Shown here one piece after another: positions 9,013 to 19,365 of a DNA stretch of 64,000 nucleotides. The stretch comes from Mucilaginibacter sp. PPCGB 2223 (lineage in GTDB: Bacteria > Bacteroidota > Bacteroidia > Sphingobacteriales > Sphingobacteriaceae). The stretch spans positions 62,001-126,000 of the forward strand of contig NZ_MDJS01000004.1 in assembly GCF_001705515.1 (NCBI RefSeq), read 5' to 3'. The notes under the pieces were generated by a model. The model ran no database searches and had not been told where the DNA came from. It saw only the letters and a program-made list of their open reading frames with translations. The translations under genes were made by a program, and so were the position numbers. The stretch's first letter is position 1; the number at the start of each line of letters is the position of its first letter.

Positions 9013-9417
9013 ATGAACTTTAAAAAGCCATATGCCGTGTTGGCTTTAGCCGGGATTATAAGTTTAAGCTATTTATATTACCGCTTTAACCCGCAGCATT
9101 ACAGCTTTTTCCCTAAGTGCCCTTTTTATACGATCACCGGGTTTGATTGCCCCGGCTGCGGCTCGCAAAGGGCCATATACTGCCTTTTACACGGACAGCT
9201 TGTACAGGCTGTCCGTTTTAATTTACTACTGGTGTTAAGCCTGCCATTCTTGTTAGTTCACTTCGGGCACAAAGCCGCATCAGTAATATTAAAAAAAGAT
9301 ATACGGTGGCGGTTGCTTTATCGCCCTTTAACCCCGGTAGTGATTTTTACAGTTGTGTTGGTATTTTGGATAATGCGCAATGTTCCGGCATATCCTTTTA
9401 TACTACTTAAAGCTTAA
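9013..9417 (+). CDS. DUF2752 membrane protein
   Basis: The 134-residue product begins at ATG 9013; an in-frame ATG at 8983 would overlap the upstream gene. The family hallmark FDCPGCGSQRAIYCLLHG is present near residues 37-54, preceded by KCPFYTITG, and two further hydrophobic segments follow. DUF2752 proteins are small membrane proteins with a conserved CPGCG motif; no biochemical role is established. The gene converges on the RDD gene, and the two overlap by 4 bp at their 3' ends. Confidence 0.86.
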   Translation: MNFKKPYAVLALAGIISLSYLYYRFNPQHYSFFPKCPFYTITGFDCPGCGSQRAIYCLLHGQLVQAVRFNLLLVLSLPFLLVHFGHKAASVILKKDIRWRLLYRPLTPVVIFTVVLVFWIMRNVPAYPFILLKA

Positions 9418-10148
9418 GCTTCGGCAGAAATACTCGAGAGGTGATTGTAGTCTTTTATCAGGATGTTTAAGAATTGCAATTCGGTCATATCTTCTGGTAG
9501 GGTAATACCTAAATGTTCTTTTATCCGCAGCGCCATATTGTATACCAAAACAGCATTACCGGTAGCATTGTAGCTTACGATCACATCGTGCACCAGGGTG
9601 ATGTCTTTATCAGTAAGGTTTATAACCTGCGGAAAAACCGGCTGATATGTACTTACGGTTACCGGCATAAACGCAATGCTATCCATTTGAACACGTGGCT
9701 TGGTTTTAATCAGGGTTGTGCCGGCCACCATATCGCCTATACGTTGTTTTTTTTGAGATACTGCTACGGCTATCAAAGCACATATACCCGAACCGATGCT
9801 GAAATCAACAATCCGGAAAAGCCAGCGTATCAGGTATTGCCCAAAACTCGGGCGCGAACCATCGATACTGATTACCTTGATCTTCATAACCCGCTTACCG
9901 ATACTTTGCCCGTTAAAAAAAAGCTCGCAAAGCAGGTCGTAAAAAACAAAAGCAACCAGGTAAACAATGATAAGCAGTATCCCAAAAACCTCGTTCCACG
10001 AAGTAAGCGAAGCCAGGAACAGCAACACCAAAGCAAGGCCGACAAATATGCCTATATCAGCCAGCCTGCCCAAAACGCGTTCGCCAAGATCGGCCACCTC
10101 GTAATCAATATCAATATTCTGGGCTGTTTTTATCTGTACAGTCTGCAT
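9414..10148 (-). CDS. RDD family membrane protein
   Basis: The 244-residue protein contains an N-terminal RDD domain: an early arginine in VLGRLADIGIFVG, two long hydrophobic segments (residues about 30-75), the NGQSIGKRVMKIKVIS signature and QYLIRWLFRIVD. The C-terminal 80 residues are soluble and not recognised. RDD proteins are inner-membrane proteins; some are proposed to move ions or compatible solutes. The gene is divergent from the SpoIIM operon over 87 bp, a common Bacteroidota arrangement (RDD beside SpoIIM, DUF4129, MoxR and DUF58), so a shared envelope role is likely. A TATATTTG box lies 5 nt before its start, but no -33 partner was found. Confidence 0.86.
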   Translation of the reverse strand: MQTVQIKTAQNIDIDYEVADLGERVLGRLADIGIFVGLALVLLFLASLTSWNEVFGILLIIVYLVAFVFYDLLCELFFNGQSIGKRVMKIKVISIDGSRPSFGQYLIRWLFRIVDFSIGSGICALIAVAVSQKKQRIGDMVAGTTLIKTKPRVQMDSIAFMPVTVSTYQPVFPQVINLTDKDITLVHDVIVSYNATGNAVLVYNMALRIKEHLGITLPEDMTELQFLNILIKDYNHLSSISAEA

Positions 10149-10235
10149 TAAAACAAATATATACGGCTACCTCGAAATATTTATATAAACATTAATTATT
10201 TGTTGTTATTTTAACGAAAAAATAGAACGGCAAAT

Positions 10236-11213
10236 ATGCGTGAAGCTTTATTTGTAAAACAGAATACCGAACGCTGGAAGCAATACGAAAACTCGGCCAC
10301 GACCGACCCGGACGAACTTGCAGAGCGCTTTATAGCTATTACCGACGACCTGGCTTTTGCCAAAACATTTTATCCAAAATCGAACACAACAAAATACCTT
10401 AACGGGCTGGCGGCAAGGTTTCATCAGTCTATTTATAAAAACAAAAAGGAAAAAGGCAATCGTTTTTTAGAGTTCTGGGCCGCCGAACTGCCGGCTATCT
10501 TTTATAAATACCGCCGCCAACTGTTGTATTCCTTCATATTTACAGTAGTTTTCACATTGATAGGCGTTGTATCGGCAAAGTACGATAATACCTTTGTGCG
10601 CCTGATATTAGGCGATGGTTATGTTAACATGACCAATGACAACATAGCCAAAGGCGATCCGTTTGGCGTTTATAAGCAGGAAAGCCCCGCGCTGATGTTT
10701 ATGGGCATTGCCGCTAATAACATTTACTACTCGTTCCTGGTATTTTGTTGGGGAGCTTTTTTTTCGGTAGGAACGGTTTTCCAGCTTTTGCGAAATGGCC
10801 TGATGCTGGGTTCGTTTGAATATTATTTTTTCAGCAAAGGGCTTGGATTACAATCTATTTTAGTGATATGGATACACGGCACGCTGGAGATATCATCCAT
10901 AGTAATAAGCGGCGCCGCCGGACTTACCCTGGGCAACGGCTTGTTATTTCCCAAAACTTACTCGCGTTTACAATCTTTCAAACAGGGAGCTAAGGACGGT
11001 ATAAAAATGGCCCTGGGCGTAGTGCCTATATTTATTGTAGCAGCTTTTTTTGAAGGTTTTGTTACCCGGCATACAGGCATGCCATTGTGGTTAAGTATAA
11101 GTATTTTATCGGCCTCGGCGGCATTTATTACCTGGTATGTAGTTATTTATCCGGCAAGGCTGTCACACAAGCTAACTTTTAAAAACACCCTTGATAATGA
11201 AGACGACTATTGA
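10236..11213 (+). CDS. Stage II sporulation protein M (SpoIIM) family membrane protein
   Basis: The 325-residue protein has a soluble N-terminal part (residues 1-95, including TERWKQYENSA) followed by several membrane segments, among them YSFIFTVVFTLIGVVSAKY and NNIYYSFLVFCWGAFFSVGT. The segment GTLEISSIVISGAAGLTLG with a conserved Glu is typical of the SpoIIM/DUF95 family. This organism type does not sporulate, so the family name describes homology only; in Bacillus SpoIIM belongs to a peptidoglycan-degrading engulfment complex. It is the first gene of a six-gene co-directional operon that ends with DUF58, and it overlaps the next gene by 17 bp. Confidence 0.86.
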   Translation: MREALFVKQNTERWKQYENSATTDPDELAERFIAITDDLAFAKTFYPKSNTTKYLNGLAARFHQSIYKNKKEKGNRFLEFWAAELPAIFYKYRRQLLYSFIFTVVFTLIGVVSAKYDNTFVRLILGDGYVNMTNDNIAKGDPFGVYKQESPALMFMGIAANNIYYSFLVFCWGAFFSVGTVFQLLRNGLMLGSFEYYFFSKGLGLQSILVIWIHGTLEISSIVISGAAGLTLGNGLLFPKTYSRLQSFKQGAKDGIKMALGVVPIFIVAAFFEGFVTRHTGMPLWLSISILSASAAFITWYVVIYPARLSHKLTFKNTLDNEDDY

Positions 11214-12090
11214 GTTAAGAAAAACACGCGACTTTGGACAATTGATAAGCGATACGCTGGGTTTCATCCGCGAAAACTTTAAACCCTTGTTTAAAGCCGT
11301 TGCTGTTATATGTGGTTTTTTTATAGCTGTAACATTTTTAACCAATGTTTTAATAGACGATTCCATTTTTTCGGCCTTTAATACAGCGCGCACCCTGCAA
11401 ATGAACCCCGATGCTCCTCAGCCCTTCGAGCCCTTGGGAGCCGATTATTTTTTGAGGGTCTTTTTCCTGTGTGTTTCAACTATGTTATCTTATATAGGCG
11501 TTTATCTTACAACTTTTTGCTACATATCGCTCTATCGCGAAAAAGGCAACATGCCACCAACGGTAGAAGAAGTATGGGCATATTTTAAGTATTATTTTTT
11601 CAGGGTGCTGGGCAGTGGTTTACTGGTAGGTATTATCATGATATTCAGTTTAATGCTTTGTGGTTTTGGCATCTATCTTATCCCCCCCTTTGCCCTGATA
11701 CTACCTATCATCGTACTCGAAAACGCTTCGTTCTCGTATGCATGGGGTCGCAGCTTTAAACTAATCAAGGATTACTGGTGGCAAACCTTCGGGGTGATTT
11801 TTGTGATAGGCCTTATTGTAGGTTTTGTAGGCTTCTTCCTTGCTGTACCGGGCCAGATACTGCTTGTGGTTCAAATGATGGTGAGTACAAAAAAAGTAAC
11901 CTTACCTGTTACCATTGTATCGGGTTTTCTCAAAAGCCTCATCCTGTTTCTATATACTGTGCCGGCGACAGCTTATTCTTTATGTTACTTTAGCCTGGAC
12001 GAGATCAAGGAAAGCACAGGTTTGCTTGACCGTATCGACTCTTTCGGCAAAACCGATGTACCGGATGACTCTACATCTGAAGAATACTGA
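11197..12090 (+). CDS. Polytopic membrane protein of the SpoIIM-MoxR island
   Basis: The product is about 297 residues when started at ATG 11197 (MKTTIELRKTRDF); a TTG six bases earlier is possible. Hydrophobic segments lie near residues 30-50, 90-115, 135-180, 190-225 and 240-265, so five or six membrane passes are likely. The N-terminal DFGQLISDTLGFIRENFKPLF resembles proteins annotated as membrane domains of glycerophosphodiester phosphodiesterase-like or DUF4013-like families, but I cannot assign a function. The gene overlaps SpoIIM by 17 bp and is followed after 4 bp by the DUF4129 gene, so translation along the operon is probably coupled. Confidence 0.75.
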   Translation: MKTTIELRKTRDFGQLISDTLGFIRENFKPLFKAVAVICGFFIAVTFLTNVLIDDSIFSAFNTARTLQMNPDAPQPFEPLGADYFLRVFFLCVSTMLSYIGVYLTTFCYISLYREKGNMPPTVEEVWAYFKYYFFRVLGSGLLVGIIMIFSLMLCGFGIYLIPPFALILPIIVLENASFSYAWGRSFKLIKDYWWQTFGVIFVIGLIVGFVGFFLAVPGQILLVVQMMVSTKKVTLPVTIVSGFLKSLILFLYTVPATAYSLCYFSLDEIKESTGLLDRIDSFGKTDVPDDSTSEEY

Positions 12091-12094
12091 CAAT

Positions 12095-12838
12095 ATGCCC
12101 AAACCGGTACTGATCATCCTCCTGCTTCTTTTTTCATATGGCGCATATTGTGGTCCTAAACCTCAAAAAACAGCGCCGCATGCACAACAGGTACTACATA
12201 TCGATACAGAAAAAGTAAACCTGCATAACTTTGATAGCACAGCGCTAAAACGCTATGCCCGCGATAAGGACTTTCAATACGATAATGCAAAGTTATCCGG
12301 AGAATCGCTCTGGACCAGATTCTGGCGATGGCTTTGGGGGCGGCTTGGAGATATCTTCGGCAATAGTTTTAACGGCGGCAGGATATTTACCATTGTCGAA
12401 TACGTGCTGATTATCGCTGCTATTGGCTTTTTAATATATGTAGTTTTAAAAATGGCGGGTATTGATGTGATGCAGGTATTCAGGGGCGCATCCAAAAAAA
12501 TTGAGATCCCCTACGCCGAATCGCTCGAAAACATTCATGAAATTAATTTCGATGAAGAGATCGAACATGCCGTTAACAACCGCAATTACCGTTTGGCCAT
12601 AAGGTTGCTATACCTGCGCAGCTTAAAGCAATTGAATGATGCGCAACTGATACACTGGCAGCTCGAAAAAACGAACGCCGCATATATAAATGAGCTTACC
12701 AGCGACGAATTACGGCGATCATTCAGCTTGTTAACCCGGCAGTTTGAGTACGCCTGGTACGGTAATTTTTTGATAGACGGAAATGCTTTTCAGAACATCA
12801 GTATACTTTTCCAGGATTTTAAACGCATGATGATATGA
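12095..12838 (+). CDS. DUF4129 domain membrane protein
   Basis: I start at ATG 12095 (MPKPVLIILLLLFSYG), 4 bp after the upstream stop, giving 247 residues. There is a signal-like N terminus, an extracytoplasmic region with an ARDKDFQYDNAKLSGESLW segment, a membrane pass near residues 105-125 (IVEYVLIIAAIGFLIYVVLK), and a cytoplasmic DUF4129 part with RNYRLAIRLLYLRSLKQLND. DUF4129 is often found at the end of transglutaminase-like proteins and next to MoxR/DUF58 genes. It overlaps the next gene by 4 bp (ATGA). Confidence 0.84.
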   Translation: MPKPVLIILLLLFSYGAYCGPKPQKTAPHAQQVLHIDTEKVNLHNFDSTALKRYARDKDFQYDNAKLSGESLWTRFWRWLWGRLGDIFGNSFNGGRIFTIVEYVLIIAAIGFLIYVVLKMAGIDVMQVFRGASKKIEIPYAESLENIHEINFDEEIEHAVNNRNYRLAIRLLYLRSLKQLNDAQLIHWQLEKTNAAYINELTSDELRRSFSLLTRQFEYAWYGNFLIDGNAFQNISILFQDFKRMMI

Positions 12839-14013
12839 AAGACCTGAAGATTTATATCATTATAGCGTCGGTTCTGGTAGGATTTTACCTGGTTGCAGAA
12901 TACAATAAGCCGAAACCCATCGACTGGAGCCCAACCCTGATTAATACCGATAAGATACCGCTGGGCACTTATATTTTATACAATCAGTTGCCGGATATAT
13001 TTAAAGGTGCAAGGGTAATACAGATGCGCGAGCCTGTTTACAATGTTATTGCCGATCATGATTTTAAAAATGCAGCCTACATTATTATAACTGATAATTT
13101 AAAACTTACCGACTATGATTATGGCAAACTAACCCGGTTTATCAAACAGGGCAATGATGTTTTTATTTCTGCATCGTCATTTGGTAACGAACTTGAAAAA
13201 GAATTAAAGCTAAGCACCAGCCAACCATACTCAGGCAATGGTTATTTGCCGAGTATCAATTTCATCAGCCCCGGATTTGACAGCACAACACATTATGCTT
13301 TTAAAAGGCTCGGACAGCAATATTTTAATGAACTTGATACCGCCAAAACCTATGTAATAGCCAAAAACAGCAACGGCAAAAGCACCCTTATCAGGTATCA
13401 GTTTGGCGAGGGATCGTTATACCTGTGCACCAATCCTTTTTTATTCACTAATTATACTATGCTTCAGCCGCAAGGGGCCGATTTTGTTGCAAAAGCGTTA
13501 TCAGTTGCATCGAAAAACAGGCCAACTGTTATCTGGGACGAATTTTATACACAGGGTAGAGACGGGGATGAATCTTTAATGCGTGTTTTTTTGCGTAACC
13601 CGTCATTGCGTACGGCATATTACATTTGTTTAATCACCATGGCGATTTTTGTGCTGTACGAAATGAAACGGCGCCAGCGCATCATCCCCATCATCGAGCC
13701 GCTGCGCAACAGCAGTGTTGATTTTGTTAACGTGGTTGGCCAGGTATACTACGAGCAGCGTAACAACAGCAATATCGCACAAAAAAAAGCGGTGTATTTT
13801 TTAGAATATATCCGTACACGTTATTACCTGCGGACCAATTTACTTAACGAAGAGCTCGTTGAGGTACTTTCGCAGAAAAGCGGGGCGGATACTGCCCTTT
13901 TACACCAGCTTTTTAACCAGATCAACATCATCCGCTCGGGCGTATACATCAGCGATAACGACCTGATCTCCTTCAACCGCAATATCGAACAATTTTATAT
14001 TCAATCCAGATAA
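12835..14013 (+). CDS. DUF4350 domain protein
   Basis: The 392-residue protein has an N-terminal membrane anchor (IIIASVLVGFYLVAEY) and an extracytoplasmic DUF4350 domain resembling a glutamine-amidotransferase-like fold (YIIITDNLKLTDYDYGKLTRF, then KQGNDVFISASSFG). A second membrane segment lies near residues 262-280 (YYICLITMAIFVLYEMKRR), with a cytoplasmic helical tail. DUF4350 proteins are consistently encoded with DUF4129, MoxR and DUF58, as here, which suggests one membrane-associated machine. Spacing to MoxR is 5 bp. No enzymatic residues can be claimed. Confidence 0.84.
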   Translation: MKDLKIYIIIASVLVGFYLVAEYNKPKPIDWSPTLINTDKIPLGTYILYNQLPDIFKGARVIQMREPVYNVIADHDFKNAAYIIITDNLKLTDYDYGKLTRFIKQGNDVFISASSFGNELEKELKLSTSQPYSGNGYLPSINFISPGFDSTTHYAFKRLGQQYFNELDTAKTYVIAKNSNGKSTLIRYQFGEGSLYLCTNPFLFTNYTMLQPQGADFVAKALSVASKNRPTVIWDEFYTQGRDGDESLMRVFLRNPSLRTAYYICLITMAIFVLYEMKRRQRIIPIIEPLRNSSVDFVNVVGQVYYEQRNNSNIAQKKAVYFLEYIRTRYYLRTNLLNEELVEVLSQKSGADTALLHQLFNQINIIRSGVYISDNDLISFNRNIEQFYIQSR

Positions 14014-14018
14014 AGCAT

Positions 14019-14996
14019 ATGGAACAAGAGTTTTTTGAACAACGTACCGATTTGAGCAAATTAAGCCAGGCGGTTATACAGATTAAGGATACACTGGGTA
14101 AGATTGTCGTTGGGCAGCACGATGTTATCGACCTGCTTATCGCAGGTATTTTAGCCGACGGGCATATCCTGATCGAAGGTGTGCCGGGCATAGCTAAAAC
14201 GCTCACCGCAAAACTGATAGCCAAAAGCATCGACGCACAGTTCTCGCGCATACAGTTCACGCCCGACCTGATGCCATCCGATGTGCTGGGCACCTCGGTC
14301 TTTAACCCCAAGACCACCGATTTTGAATATAAACGCGGCCCGGTATTCGGCAATATCATCCTGATCGACGAGATCAACCGCGCACCGGCCAAAACCCAGT
14401 CGGCATTGTTCGAGGCTATGGAAGAACGCCAGGTAACCATCGACGGCACAACCTATAAAATGAACGAGCCATTTATTGTACTGGCCACACAAAACCCGGT
14501 TGAGCAGGAAGGCACCTACCGCCTGCCCGAGGCCCAGCTCGACAGGTTTTTGTTTAAGATAGAGATCAAATACCCATCGCTTGAAGAAGAGATCGCCATC
14601 ATCACACAACAACACCGGCAAACTACCGCCGCGCAGCTTACCGAGGTTAAACCGGTGCTGAGCGTAAGCGATATTATTGGCTTACGTGCGCTTGTACGGG
14701 GCCTGTATGTCGAACCTAAAATACTGGAATTTGTGGCTAAGATCATTCACGAAACGCGCAGTAATAAATCGCTGTTCTTAGGTGGTTCGCCACGGGCATC
14801 ATTAGCTATTGTTAACAGCGCCAAAGCAATGGCCGCTATGAAGGGCCGCGATTTTATCACGCCCGAAGACGTGATATGGGTGGCGCCTGCAGTGTTGCGA
14901 CATCGTATTATGCTTACGCCCGATAAGGAAATGGAGGGTGTTAGCCCGGACGATGTGGTAGCTCAGATCATACAGAAAATTGAAATCCCACGGTAA
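14019..14996 (+). CDS. MoxR family AAA+ ATPase
   Basis: The 325-residue ATPase has Walker A GVPGIAKT at residues 54-61, Walker B IILIDEINR near residue 115, sensor LATQNPVEQEGTY, the arginine-containing LPEAQLDRFLFK, and the C-terminal lid with GGSPRASLAIVNSAKA. MoxR ATPases act as chaperones that mature or insert metal-dependent and VWA/DUF58 partner proteins. The partner here is most likely the DUF58 protein, whose GTG start follows the TAA stop directly without a gap. The ATPase is the cytosolic engine of the SpoIIM-DUF4129-DUF4350-DUF58 operon. Confidence 0.93.
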   Translation: MEQEFFEQRTDLSKLSQAVIQIKDTLGKIVVGQHDVIDLLIAGILADGHILIEGVPGIAKTLTAKLIAKSIDAQFSRIQFTPDLMPSDVLGTSVFNPKTTDFEYKRGPVFGNIILIDEINRAPAKTQSALFEAMEERQVTIDGTTYKMNEPFIVLATQNPVEQEGTYRLPEAQLDRFLFKIEIKYPSLEEEIAIITQQHRQTTAAQLTEVKPVLSVSDIIGLRALVRGLYVEPKILEFVAKIIHETRSNKSLFLGGSPRASLAIVNSAKAMAAMKGRDFITPEDVIWVAPAVLRHRIMLTPDKEMEGVSPDDVVAQIIQKIEIPR

Positions 14997-16343
14997 GTGA
15001 AATCGGCATTTAACCTTTTTTATAAAAACCTGTTTCTGCCCGGCCGGCTGTTTATATGCATTGGCCTGGTGGTGATCATGTTTTTGCTTTCGTTTTTCTT
15101 TTCGTGGCTGGGCGATATCCCCATGGTGCTGTTTACAGCGTTGTTATTACTGTTACTTATTGATACCTGGATGCTTTATCGCCTGCCAAAGGGCATATTT
15201 GCCCGCCGCCATGCTCCCGAGCGCTTAAGCAACGGCGACGAAAACGAGATAGGTATTTACATCGAGAACTTTTACTCTTTTAACATAGCTGCCGGTATTA
15301 TTGATGAGATACCGCACCAGTTTCAAAAACGCGACGTACTGTTTAATACCGGTTTAAAATCGCGACAGCATAAGTTACTGAACTATCAACTGCGACCGAC
15401 GAAGCGCGGCGAATACGAGTTTGGCGCATTAAGGGTTTATATTACATCGCCTATCGGCCTGGTAAGCCGCCGCTATAATTTTGAACAGGCCCAGAACCTG
15501 CCTGTTTACCCTTCGTTTTTACAGATGCGTAAATACGAGTTGATGGCCATATCAAACCGGTTAAGCGAGTATGGTATCAAAAAAATACGCCGCATCGGGC
15601 ACAGCATGGAGTTTGAACAGATCAAAAACTATGTACCCGGCGATGACTACCGTACCCTGAACTGGAAAGCCACTGCCAGGCGCGGCGACCTGATGGTGAA
15701 CAACTACACCGACGAGAAATCGCAGCATGTGTATTGCATCATCGATAAATCGCGCGTTATGAAAATGCCTTTTGATGGCCTGAGCCTGCTGGATTACGCC
15801 ATCAATGCCAGCCTGGTATTATCGAGCGTGGCTTTAATTAAAGAAGATAAAGCCGGGTTGATCACTATTGCCGAGAAGAAAGGTGCAGTAGTCCCCGCCG
15901 AGCGCCGCCCAACGCAACTGAACAAGATAATGGAGGTTTTGTATAAAGAGAAGACCCGTTACCTTGAAACCAATATGGAATTGCTGTATAACATCGTGCG
16001 CAATACTTTAAAACAGCGCAGCCTTATCGTTTTCTTCACCAATTTCGAAAGCATGTCGGCATTGGAGCGCCAGTTGCCCTTTTTAAAACGCATTGCAAAA
16101 TTTCACCTGCTGGTGATGGTGTTTTTTGAAAACTCCGAACTAAAAACACTAAGCGAAACGCCGGCTGCCGACGTGGAGGGCATCTACATTAAAACCATTG
16201 CCGAAAAGTTTGCTTACGAAAAGAAATTGATCGTAAAAGAACTGGCTAAACACGGTATACAATCCATACTCACGGCACCGCAAAACCTGACGGTGAATAC
16301 CATCAACAAATACCTCGAGTTAAAAGCCAAACAGAAGATATAA
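14997..16343 (+). CDS. DUF58 (VWA-like) membrane protein
   Basis: The 448-residue protein starts with GTG directly after the MoxR stop. Two membrane segments lie near residues 15-60 (LFICIGLVVIMFLLSFFFSW and a second). The DUF58 core contains IRRIGHSMEFEQIKNYVPGD and DYRTLNWKATARRGDLMVN near residues 198-240, and a VWA-like half with VYCIIDKSRVMKMPF. DUF58 proteins are standard partners of MoxR ATPases. It is the final gene of the operon. The reading frame after its stop remains open for about 50 more codons without a start, described separately. Confidence 0.9.
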   Translation: MKSAFNLFYKNLFLPGRLFICIGLVVIMFLLSFFFSWLGDIPMVLFTALLLLLLIDTWMLYRLPKGIFARRHAPERLSNGDENEIGIYIENFYSFNIAAGIIDEIPHQFQKRDVLFNTGLKSRQHKLLNYQLRPTKRGEYEFGALRVYITSPIGLVSRRYNFEQAQNLPVYPSFLQMRKYELMAISNRLSEYGIKKIRRIGHSMEFEQIKNYVPGDDYRTLNWKATARRGDLMVNNYTDEKSQHVYCIIDKSRVMKMPFDGLSLLDYAINASLVLSSVALIKEDKAGLITIAEKKGAVVPAERRPTQLNKIMEVLYKEKTRYLETNMELLYNIVRNTLKQRSLIVFFTNFESMSALERQLPFLKRIAKFHLLVMVFFENSELKTLSETPAADVEGIYIKTIAEKFAYEKKLIVKELAKHGIQSILTAPQNLTVNTINKYLELKAKQKI

Positions 16344-16502
16344 ACGGGATATGGACAGCCTCATGTTAATTTCGGTGAAGACACCGACATTGGCAAAACC
16401 TTATTAAGTTCTCGTATGTTCGGGCTAAATGACAGGTATAGCTTTCATATAAAGATCGTGTCGTCGAAATGGCATGAGGGGCATCCTGATTGACTTAACA
16501 GG
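16344..16502. other. Gap between converging DUF58 and mscS genes
   Basis: No terminator hairpin or convincing gene is visible in these 159 bp. The frame of the DUF58 gene stays open past its stop codon to a TGA near 16493, encoding a segment with EDTDIGKTLL and FGLNDRYSFH. It has no good start codon, so it may be a gene remnant or chance. Confidence 0.35.
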
Positions 16503-17288
16503 TTACAACCCCGGCAACTTAACGCCCGCTCCTTTTAGCGTGGTTAAAACATTCTCATGCAGATCGAGGCTGGTTGCACCGAACTGATCGGTTTTGACCC
16601 ATACTTTGGTGATGATGCGCACGCCATCCAGTTCCATGGCCGATACGCCGACAACAGGTTCGGGCGAGGGTGATATGTTTTCGGTTTTTTGGATGGCTTG
16701 TATAATGAGCGATTTGACCTGTTCGATATCGACAATGTAACCCAGCTTGATCTCGAAATCGATACGCCGGTGGCCCTCGCGCGTTACATTGGTAATGATC
16801 TCGTTAAACAACTTGCCGTTGGGTATGATCACGGTTTTATTATCACCGGTGAGCACTTCGGTATAAAATACCTGTATCGAGGTTACTACCCCGTCAACAC
16901 CTTGGGCGATGATGTTATCATCGATAGTGAATGGTTTTAAAATTAATATAAAAACACCACCGGCAAAGTTTTGCAGTGTACCCGACAGTGCTAAACCGAT
17001 AGTTACCGTAATAGCGCCGGCAAGAGTAGCAAAAATAGTGACACCTATGCCAACAATATTCATTACCAGCAAGGCGAGCAATATATGCAGTGCGCTTATA
17101 CTTAAACTGAGAAGAAAGGGCTGGAGTGAGGAATGTATTTGTTTTTGGGTCATTTTACCGCGCACCCTGTTTTTAACGGTGCGGATAATTCGGAGGCCTA
17201 TAAGGTAAACTACAACGCCGACTAATATTCGCGGCCCATAGTTAATAACCCAATCAGTTGCTGCGGCATAAAATTTCTTCCAATCCAT
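16503..17288 (-). CDS. Small-conductance mechanosensitive channel (MscS family)
   Basis: The 261-residue protein is a minimal MscS channel, which opens under membrane tension and releases solutes on osmotic downshock. Three membrane segments lie near residues 17-35, 55-80 and 85-110. The third is the pore helix, with ATLAGAITVTIGLALSGTLQNFAGG. The beta domain follows (VDGVVTSIQVFYTEVLTGD, then VIIPNG), and the C-terminal half shows DIEQVKSLI. The length equals that of short MscS forms. A consensus promoter lies only 4 nt upstream of the ATG, so the message may be leaderless or nearly so. Confidence 0.92.
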   Translation of the reverse strand: MDWKKFYAAATDWVINYGPRILVGVVVYLIGLRIIRTVKNRVRGKMTQKQIHSSLQPFLLSLSISALHILLALLVMNIVGIGVTIFATLAGAITVTIGLALSGTLQNFAGGVFILILKPFTIDDNIIAQGVDGVVTSIQVFYTEVLTGDNKTVIIPNGKLFNEIITNVTREGHRRIDFEIKLGYIVDIEQVKSLIIQAIQKTENISPSPEPVVGVSAMELDGVRIITKVWVKTDQFGATSLDLHENVLTTLKGAGVKLPGL

Positions 17289-17292
17289 ACCG

Positions 17293-17324
17293 CAAAGGTA
17301 TTTTTATCTGAAGAGAGTTACAAA
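17293..17324 (-). promoter_or_regulatory. Consensus promoter of mscS
   Basis: On the minus strand TTTG (17324-17321) is followed after 20 nt by TACCTTTG (17300-17293), an exact fit to the Bacteroidota pattern TTTG-N19-21-TAnnTTTG. The -7 box ends 4 nt before the mscS ATG at 17288, which would place transcription initiation at or inside the start codon. Confidence 0.7.
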
Positions 17325-17402
17325 TAACTGCGGCCCTTCAATAATGGCCCACCCAATGATGAGGTTGGATACTTGTTTGGTTTTTTCACTTATCGCTTTC
17401 AT
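17304..17402 (-). CDS. Possible 32-residue hydrophobic ORF upstream of mscS
   Basis: The frame runs from ATG 17402 to a TAA at 17304-17306. It encodes a short basic head (MKAISEKTK) and a hydrophobic stretch (NLIIGWAIIEGPQLF). Its end overlaps the -33 box of the mscS promoter. There is no homology I recognise and the length is at chance level, so it may be spurious. Confidence 0.2.
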   Translation of the reverse strand: MKAISEKTKQVSNLIIGWAIIEGPQLFVTLFR

Positions 17403-17559
17403 ACCCGTAAAATATCAAACGTTGTGCCTTTTTTAGGAGATAGACCGTTTTAAGCTAAATACGTTTAACCTGTTTTACAGAATTTTAAAAATGATATATT
17501 ATTGTTACATAACACACTGAAAATTGCCATTTTAACAATATCAGCAGTGTATAAAAAAC

Positions 17560-17591
17560 AAAACCCTGTATGCAATTGCATACAGGGTTTT
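17560..17591 (-). terminator. groEL terminator, perfect 32-bp palindrome
   Basis: Both 16-base halves are exactly complementary (AAAACCCTGTATGCAA against TTGCATACAGGGTTTT). On the minus strand a T-rich run follows. It lies 27 bp after the groEL stop codon. Confidence 0.88.
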
Positions 17592-17617
17592 ATACAGTGT
17601 TATTTTTTGGACTTGAA

Positions 17618-19356
<1,739 letters not shown>

Positions 19357-19365
19357 GAATTAAAT

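Larger units (their letters stand above)
17289..17617. other. 329-bp gap between groEL and mscS
   Basis: All of it lies on a minus-strand path from groEL to mscS. It holds the groEL terminator (17560-17591), an AT-rich stretch with no coding sign, a possible 32-codon ORF (17304-17402) and the mscS promoter (17293-17324). Confidence 0.7.

Noticed and set aside
16380-16420. Similarity of EDTDIGKT to the dethiobiotin synthetase P-loop
   Set aside because: The match is eight residues long, no start codon or other BioD motif follows, and the flanks differ.
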